A stretch of 64,000 bases of DNA, taken from Blautia sp. Its GTDB lineage: Bacteria > Bacillota > Clostridia > Lachnospirales > Lachnospiraceae. Location: positions 1 through 64,000 of the forward strand of contig JARIAR010000013.1 in assembly GCA_029257805.1 (NCBI GenBank), read 5' to 3'. Under the pieces are notes generated by a model. It was not told where the DNA came from. It ran no database searches and worked only from the letters and a program-made list of their open reading frames with translations. Position 1 is the stretch's first letter. Each line of letters begins with the position of its first letter. The translations under genes and the position numbers were made by a program. Below are positions 15,948-23,948 of the stretch, one piece after another.

Positions 15948-16460
15948 ATGTTTCGCAAAATCTGTAATTTCCTTATGGGATTATTAATTGTTATTTTGCT
16001 GGCGGTAGCAGGAATTTTGATCGTACCTAAGTTAGTGGGATATCAAAGTTTAGCAGTGTTAAGCGGCAGTATGGAGCCGGAAATTTCAGTTGGTTCTATT
16101 GTTTTTATAAAGGAGGAAGACCCCTCCCAATTAAAAAAAGGAGATGTCATTACCTATCGGTTAAGTGGAGATACAAGAGTAACACATCGAATTGTAGAGA
16201 TTCATAAAGAAGATCAGACAATCCTTACAAAAGGTGATGCAAATGAAAATATGGATGGTTCCCCTGTTCCATTTCAGAATGTAGAAGGAAAGGTACAGTT
16301 TCATGTACCATATCTAGGATACATCAGTATTTATATAAAAACTCCTGTTGGAATAGCAGCAGGGTGTGGAATTTTAATTTTAATTATTCTTTTAAATTTC
16401 CTCCCGGATATTATATGCGGAGAAGAAAATAAAAACAGAGACAAAGGAGAAAAAGTATGA
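15948..16460 (+). CDS. sipW: SipW-like (ER-type) signal peptidase I, copy 1
   Basis: A 170-residue membrane serine protease with an N-terminal helix (about 5-28) and a C-terminal helix (about 132-152). The nucleophile is S41 in SGSMEP. The general base is H80 in THRIV rather than lysine, marking the archaeal/ER-type class to which Bacillus SipW belongs. D93 in TKGDAN completes the active site. SipW enzymes are dedicated to substrates with the GGTLA-type signals found in the flanking genes. It sits between substrates 1 and 2 and overlaps the latter by 4 bases, so it probably processes these two. The start has GGAGA upstream. Confidence 0.92.
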   Translation: MFRKICNFLMGLLIVILLAVAGILIVPKLVGYQSLAVLSGSMEPEISVGSIVFIKEEDPSQLKKGDVITYRLSGDTRVTHRIVEIHKEDQTILTKGDANENMDGSPVPFQNVEGKVQFHVPYLGYISIYIKTPVGIAAGCGILILIILLNFLPDIICGEENKNRDKGEKV

Positions 16461-17143
16461 GAAATAAAAAATTAGTAAGCATGTGTGTAGCAATTGGACT
16501 TGTAGTATTGGCAGGTGTTGGAGGAACCTTAGCTTATTTAAGCGATACCTCTTCAACCTTAACAAATACATTTACAACTTCCGAAAAAGGTGTAGATATC
16601 ATGCTCTGGGAAAATGAAGTAAAAGAAAATCCGGGCTTTGGAACAGGAGAGAAATCAGAGTTCCAGTTTATTAATACAGATCAGGTTGTAAAAGCATCCG
16701 GTGAAGATCAGGGTACAGGAACGGTTACTTATAAAGGGGTTCTTCCAGGATCTAAAGTGGAAAAAAATCCAACTGTCACAGTAGAAAAAGATTCTGAAGA
16801 CTGCTATCTTTTTGTAAGTATTACAAATGAAAAAGCAGATCAGCTGACAATCGGCGGAGCGTCCTTTGACAAATGGAAAGAAATCACACCATCCGGGGAA
16901 TCAGGAAACACAAAGTATTATGTATATACAAACGGACAGGAAAATGGTGCTGCTGTAAAAGCAAAAGAGGCTGAACAGCAGATTAAGATCTTTGATGAAG
17001 TGAAATATAGTTTTGATGCAACAGAGAAGAATCAGAATATTGGAAACATCATTGTAAAAGCTGCAGCAATCCAGTCTGCAAATAATCCGTACACAGATGC
17101 TGTAAAGACAAACGGAATTGAAATGTTGAAAGGTCTTAACTAA
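16457..17143 (+). CDS. SipW-dependent secreted protein 2 (TasA/camelysin-like)
   Basis: A 228-residue protein with a classical SipW-type signal peptide (MRNKKLVSMCVAIGLVVLAG, then VGGTLAYLSDTSS). The post-cleavage segment is rich in Thr (TLTNTFTTSE). A beta-rich mature domain follows, with DCYLFVSITNEKAD and a late IIVKAAAIQSANN strand, features shared with TasA/CotN/camelysin proteins. Its ATG overlaps the stop codon of the preceding peptidase gene. It is likely a structural component of a surface fibre or matrix. Confidence 0.88.
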   Translation: MRNKKLVSMCVAIGLVVLAGVGGTLAYLSDTSSTLTNTFTTSEKGVDIMLWENEVKENPGFGTGEKSEFQFINTDQVVKASGEDQGTGTVTYKGVLPGSKVEKNPTVTVEKDSEDCYLFVSITNEKADQLTIGGASFDKWKEITPSGESGNTKYYVYTNGQENGAAVKAKEAEQQIKIFDEVKYSFDATEKNQNIGNIIVKAAAIQSANNPYTDAVKTNGIEMLKGLN

Positions 17144-17182
17144 ATAAAAATACAAATAAAAAGATAAAAGAGAGGTTTATTT

Positions 17183-17791
17183 ATGAAAAACAAGAAACTT
17201 ATTACATTGGTAGCAACGGTATCCTTAATCGCTTTGATCGGAGTGGGAGCAACTCTTGCATACTTCACAGATAAAGATGACACTTTAAACACCATTACAA
17301 TGGGTCATGTAGATATTGAATTAGACGAGCCTGTTTTTGGACAGGAAAATGAAAACCACACAATCCACAATGTAGTTCCAAATCAGACAATTACAAAAGA
17401 CCCGACGATTACAGTAAAAGGTGATTCTGAAAGCTGTTATCTGAGAGCAAAAGTAGAAATCGGTGAGACTTTAAATGAAACACAGAAATCGGAACTTCTT
17501 AAAGGTATTAATATTCAGGAAGAAAACTGGGTTTTAGGTACAGACGGATATTATTACTACCAGAAAAAAGTAGAAAAAACAGGAAGCGATCAGACTGTTG
17601 TTCTTTTTGATAAAGTAGTAATTCCGGAAAACTGGGGAAATGAAATTGCAGATAAAGAATTCGTAATTAATATTACAGCAGAAGCAATTCAGGCAGATAA
17701 TTTCACACCAACAGAAACAAATGGTAAGATTACAGGATGGGCAGATTCTAAGGGAACTGCGATTACTGCAGAAGAATATGTAACTAAATAA
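17183..17791 (+). CDS. SipW-dependent secreted protein 3 (TasA/camelysin-like)
   Basis: A 202-residue protein. The signal peptide is MKNKKLITLVATVSLIALIG ending in GATLAYFTDKDD, the textbook SipW-cognate form. The mature protein carries TITMGHVDIELDEPVF directly after the signal, a DSESCYLRAKVEIGE strand and a C-terminal FVINITAEAIQADN strand, as in TasA-like proteins. It is closely similar in layout to protein 2 and is probably a tandem paralogue. It lies immediately upstream of the second peptidase gene, from which it is separated by 28 bases. GAGAGG lies upstream of its ATG. Confidence 0.88.
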   Translation: MKNKKLITLVATVSLIALIGVGATLAYFTDKDDTLNTITMGHVDIELDEPVFGQENENHTIHNVVPNQTITKDPTITVKGDSESCYLRAKVEIGETLNETQKSELLKGINIQEENWVLGTDGYYYYQKKVEKTGSDQTVVLFDKVVIPENWGNEIADKEFVINITAEAIQADNFTPTETNGKITGWADSKGTAITAEEYVTK

Positions 17792-17819
17792 ATAAAAAGG
17801 CAAAAAGGGGGAACTGTGA

Positions 17820-18317
17820 TTGGCTGCAAAGATTTTAAATGGGATCGGAATTTTTCTGATGATAGTAGTGATTCTCATAGTTCTTCCTTTTACTGTACCG
17901 AAAATATTTGGATATAAAGTATTCGGAATTTTAACGGGCAGTATGGAACCAGAATATCCGGCAGGATGTGCAGTGTTTGTAAAGAATATACAATTCGAAG
18001 ATATTAAAGTTGGAGATTCTATTACGTATCATATGGGAACAGATACAGAATATACAGCTACTCATCGGGTTGTGGAAATCGATCCGGAAAATCAGAAAAT
18101 CATTACAAAAGGTGATGCAAACAGATCGGAAGATATAACACCTGTTTCTTACGAACAGGTAGTGGGAAAAGTAGTTTTTTATCTTCCGTTTATTGGAACG
18201 ATTTCCGTTTTTTTACATTCACAAGCAGGATTTTTTATCTGTGTATTTATATTTTTATTATCTATATTTTTATGGAAAGCAGCAGATAAAATAAGATTAA
18301 AGGAGAGTACAAAGTGA
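17820..18317 (+). CDS. sipW: SipW-like (ER-type) signal peptidase I, copy 2
   Basis: A 165-residue peptidase of the same ER/archaeal type as copy 1. It has an N-terminal helix, the nucleophile S41 in TGSMEPEYPAG, general base H82 in THRVV and D99 in TKGDAN, and a C-terminal helix (about 133-155). The start is TTG 17820, because an in-frame TGA sits directly before it and AAGGGGG is properly spaced. It ends with GTGA overlapping the GTG of substrate 4. The two copies differ clearly in sequence outside the motifs, so they may have different substrate preferences. The sequence alone does not show which substrate belongs to which. Confidence 0.9.
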   Translation: MAAKILNGIGIFLMIVVILIVLPFTVPKIFGYKVFGILTGSMEPEYPAGCAVFVKNIQFEDIKVGDSITYHMGTDTEYTATHRVVEIDPENQKIITKGDANRSEDITPVSYEQVVGKVVFYLPFIGTISVFLHSQAGFFICVFIFLLSIFLWKAADKIRLKESTK

Positions 18318-18952
18318 AAAAAAGAATATTGCTTATGGGTGTGGCGGCGGCTCTCGTAACAACTGCTTTTATTGGAGGATCACTGGCATATTTTCAGGCT
18401 GGTTCAGGAAGTGTACAGCAGCAGATCAATACAAAAACCCTGAATATCAGTTTGTCTGATTCTGTATCAGGAGAACCACTGATCATTGGAAATGCCATGC
18501 CGGGAGAAATCATTGATTTAGATCATAAATATACTGTAAAAAACACAGGAAATACCGCTCTGTATGTGCGTGTAACGGTAAGCAAAAGCTGGGGAGATTA
18601 TAAAGATGATGTATTTGTAAAAATGCATGATAAAGACGATACCCTAATGCAGCTTAAAACAGGGAATGAATGGTATATTATGGAAAATAATGATGGAAAT
18701 GAAGAGAATGTTTATTTGTATTACAGAAAACCTTTAAAGACATGGGAAGAGACTTCTTCTATTTTACAGGATTTAGAAGTTGCGGAAACTTTAACAAATG
18801 CTTATACAGATAAAGGGATTCAGTTGGAAATAGAAGCGGAAGCTGTACAGGCATCCAGTGTTTCTTCTGTATGTCAGGATGCAATTCTGGCAGAATGGGG
18901 AATATGGGCGGAAATAGACCAGGCAGGAAATATTATAAGCATAGAAGAGTAA
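18314..18952 (+). CDS. SipW-dependent secreted protein 4 (TasA/camelysin-like)
   Basis: A 212-residue protein starting at GTG 18314, coupled to the second peptidase gene. Its signal peptide (MKKRILLMGVAAALVTTAFI, then GGSLAYFQAG) is a SipW-type variant with SLA in place of TLA. It lacks the usual Asp after the cleavage region. The mature part begins NTKTLNISLSDS and contains the conserved YTVKNTGNTALYVRVTVSKS strand pair. The C-terminal region differs from substrates 2 and 3 and ends in an acidic IISIEE. A capping or minor fibre subunit is possible but unproven. Confidence 0.83.
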   Translation: MKKRILLMGVAAALVTTAFIGGSLAYFQAGSGSVQQQINTKTLNISLSDSVSGEPLIIGNAMPGEIIDLDHKYTVKNTGNTALYVRVTVSKSWGDYKDDVFVKMHDKDDTLMQLKTGNEWYIMENNDGNEENVYLYYRKPLKTWEETSSILQDLEVAETLTNAYTDKGIQLEIEAEAVQASSVSSVCQDAILAEWGIWAEIDQAGNIISIEE

Positions 18953-18977
18953 GGAGAATTGTGCAGGAGGAGTAAAG

Positions 18978-19724
18978 ATGAAAAAAACAGTAAATATTAT
19001 GTGCATGATCCTTATTGTAATGTTGGGTATAACAAAAAGCGTTTATGCAGAGGAAACACCTACAGTAACATTTGACGGCAGCAGCCAGATGAAATATACT
19101 TATTATGATAAGCAGAATTTTGGCAGCGCATTTACGGGAATGCTTCCGGGCGAAGAAAGAAAGCAGGAAATTATTCTTCAAAACAAATCAGATAAGACAG
19201 CAGATTTTTATATGGAAGTAGAGATCATCCGGGCATTAGAAGAGGCATCCCAGGCTTCAGGCGCAGCGTATAAGTTTTCTCTTGGTGTTACACAGAATAG
19301 TGTGAATAATGGAGAGAAGAGTGTTATTTATGGAGGAACCGCCGAGGGAAAAGCGTGGATCGGAGGAGATAACAGCGGTCTTTCTCAGATTAATGAGGTT
19401 CTGAAAAATTATGGGCAAAAAGGGATAAAGGTAGCAACTTTAAAAAGTGGTGAAACAGCGGTTATATCTCTTACTGTAACCCTGGACGGAATGACAGGTG
19501 GAAATACTTATCAGGATTTAAATGGTACATTTGAGTTTGCGTTTCATGCAGGATATGAGAATCCGGGAGATGCTATTGTTAATCATGTAAATGGAAAGGA
19601 TTCCATTCTTTTAAAAAGTGTAAAGACGGGAGATGAAACAAAGATCATCCCTGTTGTTATATGTATGATCATGAGTATTACAGTAATAGGAATATTGCTT
19701 TTTCATAGAAAGGTACAAAAATAA
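18978..19724 (+). CDS. Membrane-anchored surface protein, possible fibre anchor
   Basis: A 248-residue protein with an ordinary Sec signal peptide (MKKTVNIMCMILIVMLGITK, cut after VYA), a beta-rich extracellular domain and a C-terminal helix (about 223-241) with a short basic tail (HRKVQK). Before the helix stands VKTGDETK, which resembles the end of an LPXTG signal but lacks the LP, so sortase processing is doubtful. It probably stays in the membrane by its helix. The MLPGEERKQEIILQNKSDKT segment is typical of Firmicute surface proteins encoded with SipW substrates. It may anchor the fibre proteins, by analogy with accessory TapA. That role is inference. GGAGG lies upstream of its ATG. Confidence 0.75.
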   Translation: MKKTVNIMCMILIVMLGITKSVYAEETPTVTFDGSSQMKYTYYDKQNFGSAFTGMLPGEERKQEIILQNKSDKTADFYMEVEIIRALEEASQASGAAYKFSLGVTQNSVNNGEKSVIYGGTAEGKAWIGGDNSGLSQINEVLKNYGQKGIKVATLKSGETAVISLTVTLDGMTGGNTYQDLNGTFEFAFHAGYENPGDAIVNHVNGKDSILLKSVKTGDETKIIPVVICMIMSITVIGILLFHRKVQK

Positions 19725-19725
19725 T

Positions 19726-20721
19726 ATGAAAAAAAGAAATGGAATGAAATGGTTTTTGTCTTTTGTTACCGGAATGGTTTTATGTGTTTTACCTTCCAGT
19801 ACAGTAAAAGCAGCAGATGTTTATACAGTAACCATACGTCCAGGTAGTGTTGCCAGGTTTAGTGATAGTTTTATACAAAAATATCAGAGTATGTATGGTG
19901 CAGAAGTAACAGAAAAAGTAGGAAGTATTAAAGTGAAGATTCCTGTTGGGGGAACGATTCCCATGCTTCCCAATAACAGTGATCTTGTATATAAAGAAGA
20001 TGCCAAAGGTCGTTATACAATGAATACCAGTTGGTATCCGGAAAAAAATGTTGTTGATGGAAATGAAAGTTTTGTGGTAAAATATGATGCTCTTGTAAAT
20101 GAAGCAGCATATAAAGTGCGTTATGTGGACAGCGAGAGTGGAAAAGATATTCTGGCGCCTGTGATTACACAGGGAAATATTGGTGAAACATATACGTATT
20201 ATTCTGAGAAGATAGAAAACTATACATGTAAAGCAGATAAACAGTCGATTACATTATCTGAAAATACTGATAAGAATGTTTTGATCTTCGCATACACCAG
20301 TACAAAATCTCCTGCAATTAAAGAAGTGGTAACAGAAGAAAATAGTGTACAGCCACAGTCGAATGTGACTGAGAGAGAAAATTCTACTCACACAGCAGAC
20401 AGAGAACCAGGAAATACACAAGCAGAAAGTACAGCATCAGGAAATACAGCATCAGGAAGTACAGAAACAGAAAATGTACAGCCACAAGAGGCACAGACAC
20501 AAGAGTCACAGACAGAAACAGAACCGGAAGAAATAAAAGATAAAGAAGCAGGACAGGCAGACATACAGGAAGAAACCATCGAAGAAGATAAGGTTCCATT
20601 GGCAAATAAAACACTGGAAAATGAAAAAGACAGTAAAGCAACCGTGGTTGTTATGATCTTTGCAGTTGCAGCAGCAGGTATCTGTTTTTATGTGAAATTC
20701 AGGAAACGTCAGTTAAAATAG
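19726..20721 (+). CDS. MucBP-like surface protein with C-terminal membrane anchor
   Basis: A 331-residue protein. It has a signal peptide (to about residue 30, VKAADV), a beta domain (30-125), and a MucBP-like repeat at about 135-200 (YKVRYVDSESGKDILAP ... GETYTYYSEKIENYTC). A low-complexity Thr/Glu/Gln spacer (205-290) follows. It ends with a C-terminal helix (about 305-323) and a basic tail. PLANKTL before the helix is not a standard sortase motif. The spacer includes short repeats of the ASGNTASGS kind. MucBP domains bind mucin in gut bacteria, so an adhesin role is reasonable. It is the last gene of the surface operon, one base after the previous stop. Confidence 0.78.
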   Translation: MKKRNGMKWFLSFVTGMVLCVLPSSTVKAADVYTVTIRPGSVARFSDSFIQKYQSMYGAEVTEKVGSIKVKIPVGGTIPMLPNNSDLVYKEDAKGRYTMNTSWYPEKNVVDGNESFVVKYDALVNEAAYKVRYVDSESGKDILAPVITQGNIGETYTYYSEKIENYTCKADKQSITLSENTDKNVLIFAYTSTKSPAIKEVVTEENSVQPQSNVTERENSTHTADREPGNTQAESTASGNTASGSTETENVQPQEAQTQESQTETEPEEIKDKEAGQADIQEETIEEDKVPLANKTLENEKDSKATVVVMIFAVAAAGICFYVKFRKRQLK

Positions 20722-20740
20722 TTAAAAGATAATTTGCAGG

Positions 20741-20773
20741 AAAAGTCGATCACTTTTAAGTGGTCGGCTTTTG
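20741..20773 (+). terminator. Terminator of the surface operon
   Basis: AAAAGTCGATCACTT (20741-20755) and AAGTGGTCGGCTTTT (20758-20772) form a 15-bp stem with G-U pairs and a 2-base loop. It lies between the surface operon and the c-di-GMP operon. The short T run (TTTT) may allow read-through. Confidence 0.65.
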
Positions 20774-20810
20774 CTACAAAGAGACGCAGAAGAACAGAAG
20801 GGATTTTATT

Positions 20811-22451
20811 GTGAAAATCAAAGAAAAAGCATATTATTTTACCTTAACATTTTTTGTATTGCCCTTATTACTTGTATCCTTTTGGGTAATGTATGCAGAA
20901 AAAAACAAATATGAAGAGCTTTTGGATAAAAGTATGGAAATCATCAATGATGACCAGATGAAGATCATAGAATCTTTTAGTGAAAGTGAGAAAAAACATT
21001 CGGAAATTATTTCTGTTTTAGGTAAGACAAAACGTTGCTTAAAAGGCAATGTCAGCGAGAAAGAGAGGCAAAATTTAAAAGCTTTTTTATCTTCGCATTT
21101 GAAAATTTTTAATTATAAAAAAAGCATTGCCATTGTGGATGCAAAAGGAAATATCGTATCTGCCAGTGAGGGATATGAACACTATGATAAGCAGACAGTA
21201 GAAAAATGGATAGAATGTATACAGGGAAAAGAATTTTTTATTTCGGATGTTGTGGAGAAAAAAGATGGAGAGAAGTTTTTGGTATCTATCTATCCAATAA
21301 AAGAAAATGAAAAAGTATTGGGGTATGTTCTGTCAGAAATATATACAGATTTTTATAGCAAGTTAGCAGAAGCACCGGATTTATGGGAAAGTTCCACTTT
21401 TTATATTGTTGATTCCAATGAAGTTTTAATTTCTGCATATAACAGCAAAGGAAAGATTAAAAATTATGTAACAAAAAAAGATGAACGGAAGCAGTTTGGA
21501 CTGGTAAAGGCGCAGATTGATTTTGAAAAAAATCCAAAAGGAGATTTTGAATATGAAGTATTGGGGAAAAAGTATGTTACATTTTATTCGGATGTAAATA
21601 ATACAAAATGGAGATTGTTTTTAAGTATTGACAAAGCGGCATACAATCCAGGAGAAAAATTCCACAATAGCCTGATGATGATTATTATTTTAATATGTAT
21701 AGTTTTCTTTGTTGCTATTACAAAATTCTTTGAAAGTTATATTATAAAACCAATCAATACAATCATTAATGTGCTAGGGGAACTTCAGAAAAGTAAAAAT
21801 TACGCATTGCGCATTCCGTTAAAAGTAAAAAATGAAATGGGCATATTAATTCAGGAAGTAAATGAGCTCATTTCTTTTGCAGAGTGTGAACATACAAAAA
21901 GTGAAGAAGATAAACAGATATTAAAAGAAAAGTCAGAGACGGATTCGCTGACACAAGTTTTGAACAGAGAGACATTTCGTTCATATTGTGAAAGCAGGAT
22001 CAATCGTTTAACAGAATATATTGTACTTTTTATTGATGTCGATGATTTTAAAGCTTTTAATACAAAATACGGACATCTATTAGGGGATCATATATTAATA
22101 TTTGTAGCTCAGGTTCTTAAAGATATTACAGGAGAAGTGGTAGGAAGAGCCGGTGGAGACGAGTTTGTGGTATTTATAGAAAATGAAACCATGGTAAAAG
22201 AGATAGAATCAACATTACAATACATACAGGATGTTTTAAATAAAGGGTTTTATGATGAAAAAACGGGAAAACAAATGTCCGTAAAATTATCTATTGGCGC
22301 CACTTACGTGAAAAGAACAAAGGAAGAAATAGTAAATTTTGAAAATCTGATAGAGATGTCGGATGCGGCAATGTATACCATGAAGAAGAGACAAAAAGGC
22401 GGATACGTTCTAGTGAGATATTTTGATAAACAGGAGAAAGGCGAAGAATGA
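20811..22451 (+). CDS. Membrane diguanylate cyclase with extracellular Cache-type sensor
   Basis: A 546-residue protein starting at GTG 20811 (GAAGGGA upstream). A membrane helix at about 10-30, an extracellular sensor of about 240 residues with dCache features (NIVSASEGYEHYDKQ) and a second helix at about 282-305 precede a HAMP-like linker. A GGDEF domain follows (about 380-540): SETDSLTQVLNRE, FIDVDDFKAFNTKYGH and the active site GGDEF at 448-452. All catalytic residues are present, so c-di-GMP synthesis from two GTP is expected. The RxxD feedback-inhibition site before GGDEF is absent. It overlaps the next gene (ATGA), which encodes the opposite activity. Confidence 0.92.
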   Translation: MKIKEKAYYFTLTFFVLPLLLVSFWVMYAEKNKYEELLDKSMEIINDDQMKIIESFSESEKKHSEIISVLGKTKRCLKGNVSEKERQNLKAFLSSHLKIFNYKKSIAIVDAKGNIVSASEGYEHYDKQTVEKWIECIQGKEFFISDVVEKKDGEKFLVSIYPIKENEKVLGYVLSEIYTDFYSKLAEAPDLWESSTFYIVDSNEVLISAYNSKGKIKNYVTKKDERKQFGLVKAQIDFEKNPKGDFEYEVLGKKYVTFYSDVNNTKWRLFLSIDKAAYNPGEKFHNSLMMIIILICIVFFVAITKFFESYIIKPINTIINVLGELQKSKNYALRIPLKVKNEMGILIQEVNELISFAECEHTKSEEDKQILKEKSETDSLTQVLNRETFRSYCESRINRLTEYIVLFIDVDDFKAFNTKYGHLLGDHILIFVAQVLKDITGEVVGRAGGDEFVVFIENETMVKEIESTLQYIQDVLNKGFYDEKTGKQMSVKLSIGATYVKRTKEEIVNFENLIEMSDAAMYTMKKRQKGGYVLVRYFDKQEKGEE

Positions 22452-23566
22452 ACAATAGTCGAAGAAATTATATATTAATTGTGGATGATGCGGATTTTAA
22501 CCGGTTATTATTATCGGATATGTTAAAAGAGGATTATAAAATAATAGAAGCTAAAAATGGGATAGAGGCAATGGAAATACTTCATCAGCAGGGAGATTGT
22601 ATTTCTCTTGTCCTTTTGGATCTTGTAATGCCGGAGATGGATGGGTTTCAGGTTCTTCAATGTATGCGAAATGAAAAAATGGAAGAAAAAATACCAGTTA
22701 TTATCATATCCTCTGAAAATTCAGCACATATCATTCAGAAAGGATATGAACTGGGCGCAATTGACTATATAAGCCGACCCTTTAATGAAATGATCGTAAA
22801 AAGAAGGGTTATTAATACAATTCGATTGTATACAAGACAGAGAACCTTAATATCTATGATCGGGAAACAAATGTATACAAATGAAAAAAATAATATGATG
22901 ATGATTAATATTTTAAGTCATATTGTAGAAGTTAGAAATGGAGAAAGCGGAGTACACGTTTTAAATATAAAAGCTATCACGGAATTAATTTTACGAAGAC
23001 TGAAAAAGAAGGATCCTTCTTATCATTTAGATGAACAGAAAATTATGGTGATCAGCAATGCTGCAGCATTTCATGATATTGGCAAAATTTTAATACCGGA
23101 AGAAATTTTAAATAAACCGGGAAAATTAACGCCTGAAGAGTATGAGATTATGAAGACACATGCTTTAAAAGGCGCTGACATGTTGTTAAGTATTCCTGTT
23201 CAAAATGAAGAGGAACTGATAAAAAGTGCATATGAAATTTGTCGCTGGCATCATGAGCGGTATGATGGGAGCGGGTATCCAGACGGCTTAAAAGAGGAAG
23301 AAATCCCTATATCTGCACAGGTAGTTTCCATTGCGGATGTATATGATGCACTTACAAGTGAACGGGTATATAAAAAGGCAATTCCTCATAGAAAAGCGTT
23401 AAAGATGATCCTAGACGGAGAATGTGGTTATTTTAATCCGATTTTAACAGAATGTCTGATAGAAGAGGCCGGGAATATCCAGGAAGCGTTAAATATCCAA
23501 AAGCTTATGAAGAAAGATGAAAAGGATTTCCATAATATGGCAGCGAATTTAATTTCCCAAATATAG
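22448..23566 (+). CDS. Response regulator with HD-GYP phosphodiesterase output
   Basis: A 372-residue protein. The receiver domain (about 5-125) has acidic pocket VDD at 12-14, phospho-acceptor D58 in LLDLVMPEMDG and a lysine-poor end. An HD-GYP domain (about 150-345) contains H209-D210 in FHDIGK and WHHERYDGSGYPDG with GYP at 276-278. HD-GYP proteins hydrolyse c-di-GMP, so phosphorylation should control c-di-GMP breakdown. The receiver can be fed by the Hpt protein and hybrid kinase encoded next. Encoded with a cyclase, it makes the operon a local c-di-GMP switch. Confidence 0.93.
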   Translation: MNNSRRNYILIVDDADFNRLLLSDMLKEDYKIIEAKNGIEAMEILHQQGDCISLVLLDLVMPEMDGFQVLQCMRNEKMEEKIPVIIISSENSAHIIQKGYELGAIDYISRPFNEMIVKRRVINTIRLYTRQRTLISMIGKQMYTNEKNNMMMINILSHIVEVRNGESGVHVLNIKAITELILRRLKKKDPSYHLDEQKIMVISNAAAFHDIGKILIPEEILNKPGKLTPEEYEIMKTHALKGADMLLSIPVQNEEELIKSAYEICRWHHERYDGSGYPDGLKEEEIPISAQVVSIADVYDALTSERVYKKAIPHRKALKMILDGECGYFNPILTECLIEEAGNIQEALNIQKLMKKDEKDFHNMAANLISQI

Positions 23567-23588
23567 AGTGGTAAAATGAAAGGTAAAA

Positions 23589-23933
23589 ATGAAAATGCAG
23601 CAGATTTTTAATGAAACAGGGGTAAATTATGAAGATACAGTAGCAAGATTGGGCAGTGAAGAAAGGGTACTTCGTTTTTTTAAGCTGTTTTTGAAAGATG
23701 AAAGTTATAAAAATTTTTGTAAATTTATGGAAGAAAAGAATTATCCGGAGGCTTTTCGAAGTATTCATACATTGAAAGGGGTATGTATGAATCTGGGATT
23801 TACGGATTTATTGGATGTTTCTAGTGAAATTACAGAGCTGTTACGTAGAGAGGATATTGAGAAAGCAAAAGAATTGATGCCGGAATTAGCGTTGCAGCAT
23901 GAAAAAATATGCAAAGTCATTGAGACTATCTAG
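23589..23933 (+). CDS. Histidine phosphotransfer (Hpt) protein
   Basis: A 114-residue, all-helical protein with the Hpt signature SIHTLKGVCMNLGF. H60 is the phosphate carrier. It is free-standing with no other domain. It lies between the HD-GYP response regulator and the hybrid kinase, so it can shuttle phosphate from the kinase's receiver to the HD-GYP receiver. Two Met codons (23589 and 23595) are possible starts, both after a weak AAAGG site. Confidence 0.88.
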   Translation: MKMQQIFNETGVNYEDTVARLGSEERVLRFFKLFLKDESYKNFCKFMEEKNYPEAFRSIHTLKGVCMNLGFTDLLDVSSEITELLRREDIEKAKELMPELALQHEKICKVIETI

Positions 23934-23948
23934 AATGGGAAGGTTAAG

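Noticed and set aside
20401-20560. Short repeated units suggesting a CRISPR or tandem-repeat array
   Set aside because: Repeats are imperfect, in frame and code for a Thr/Gln/Glu spacer of a surface protein; there are no regular spacers and no cas genes.
20384-20641. Leucine-rich minus-strand frame opposite the MucBP-like gene
   Set aside because: It arises from the Thr/Gln/Glu-rich low-complexity spacer on the other strand and has no ribosome site.
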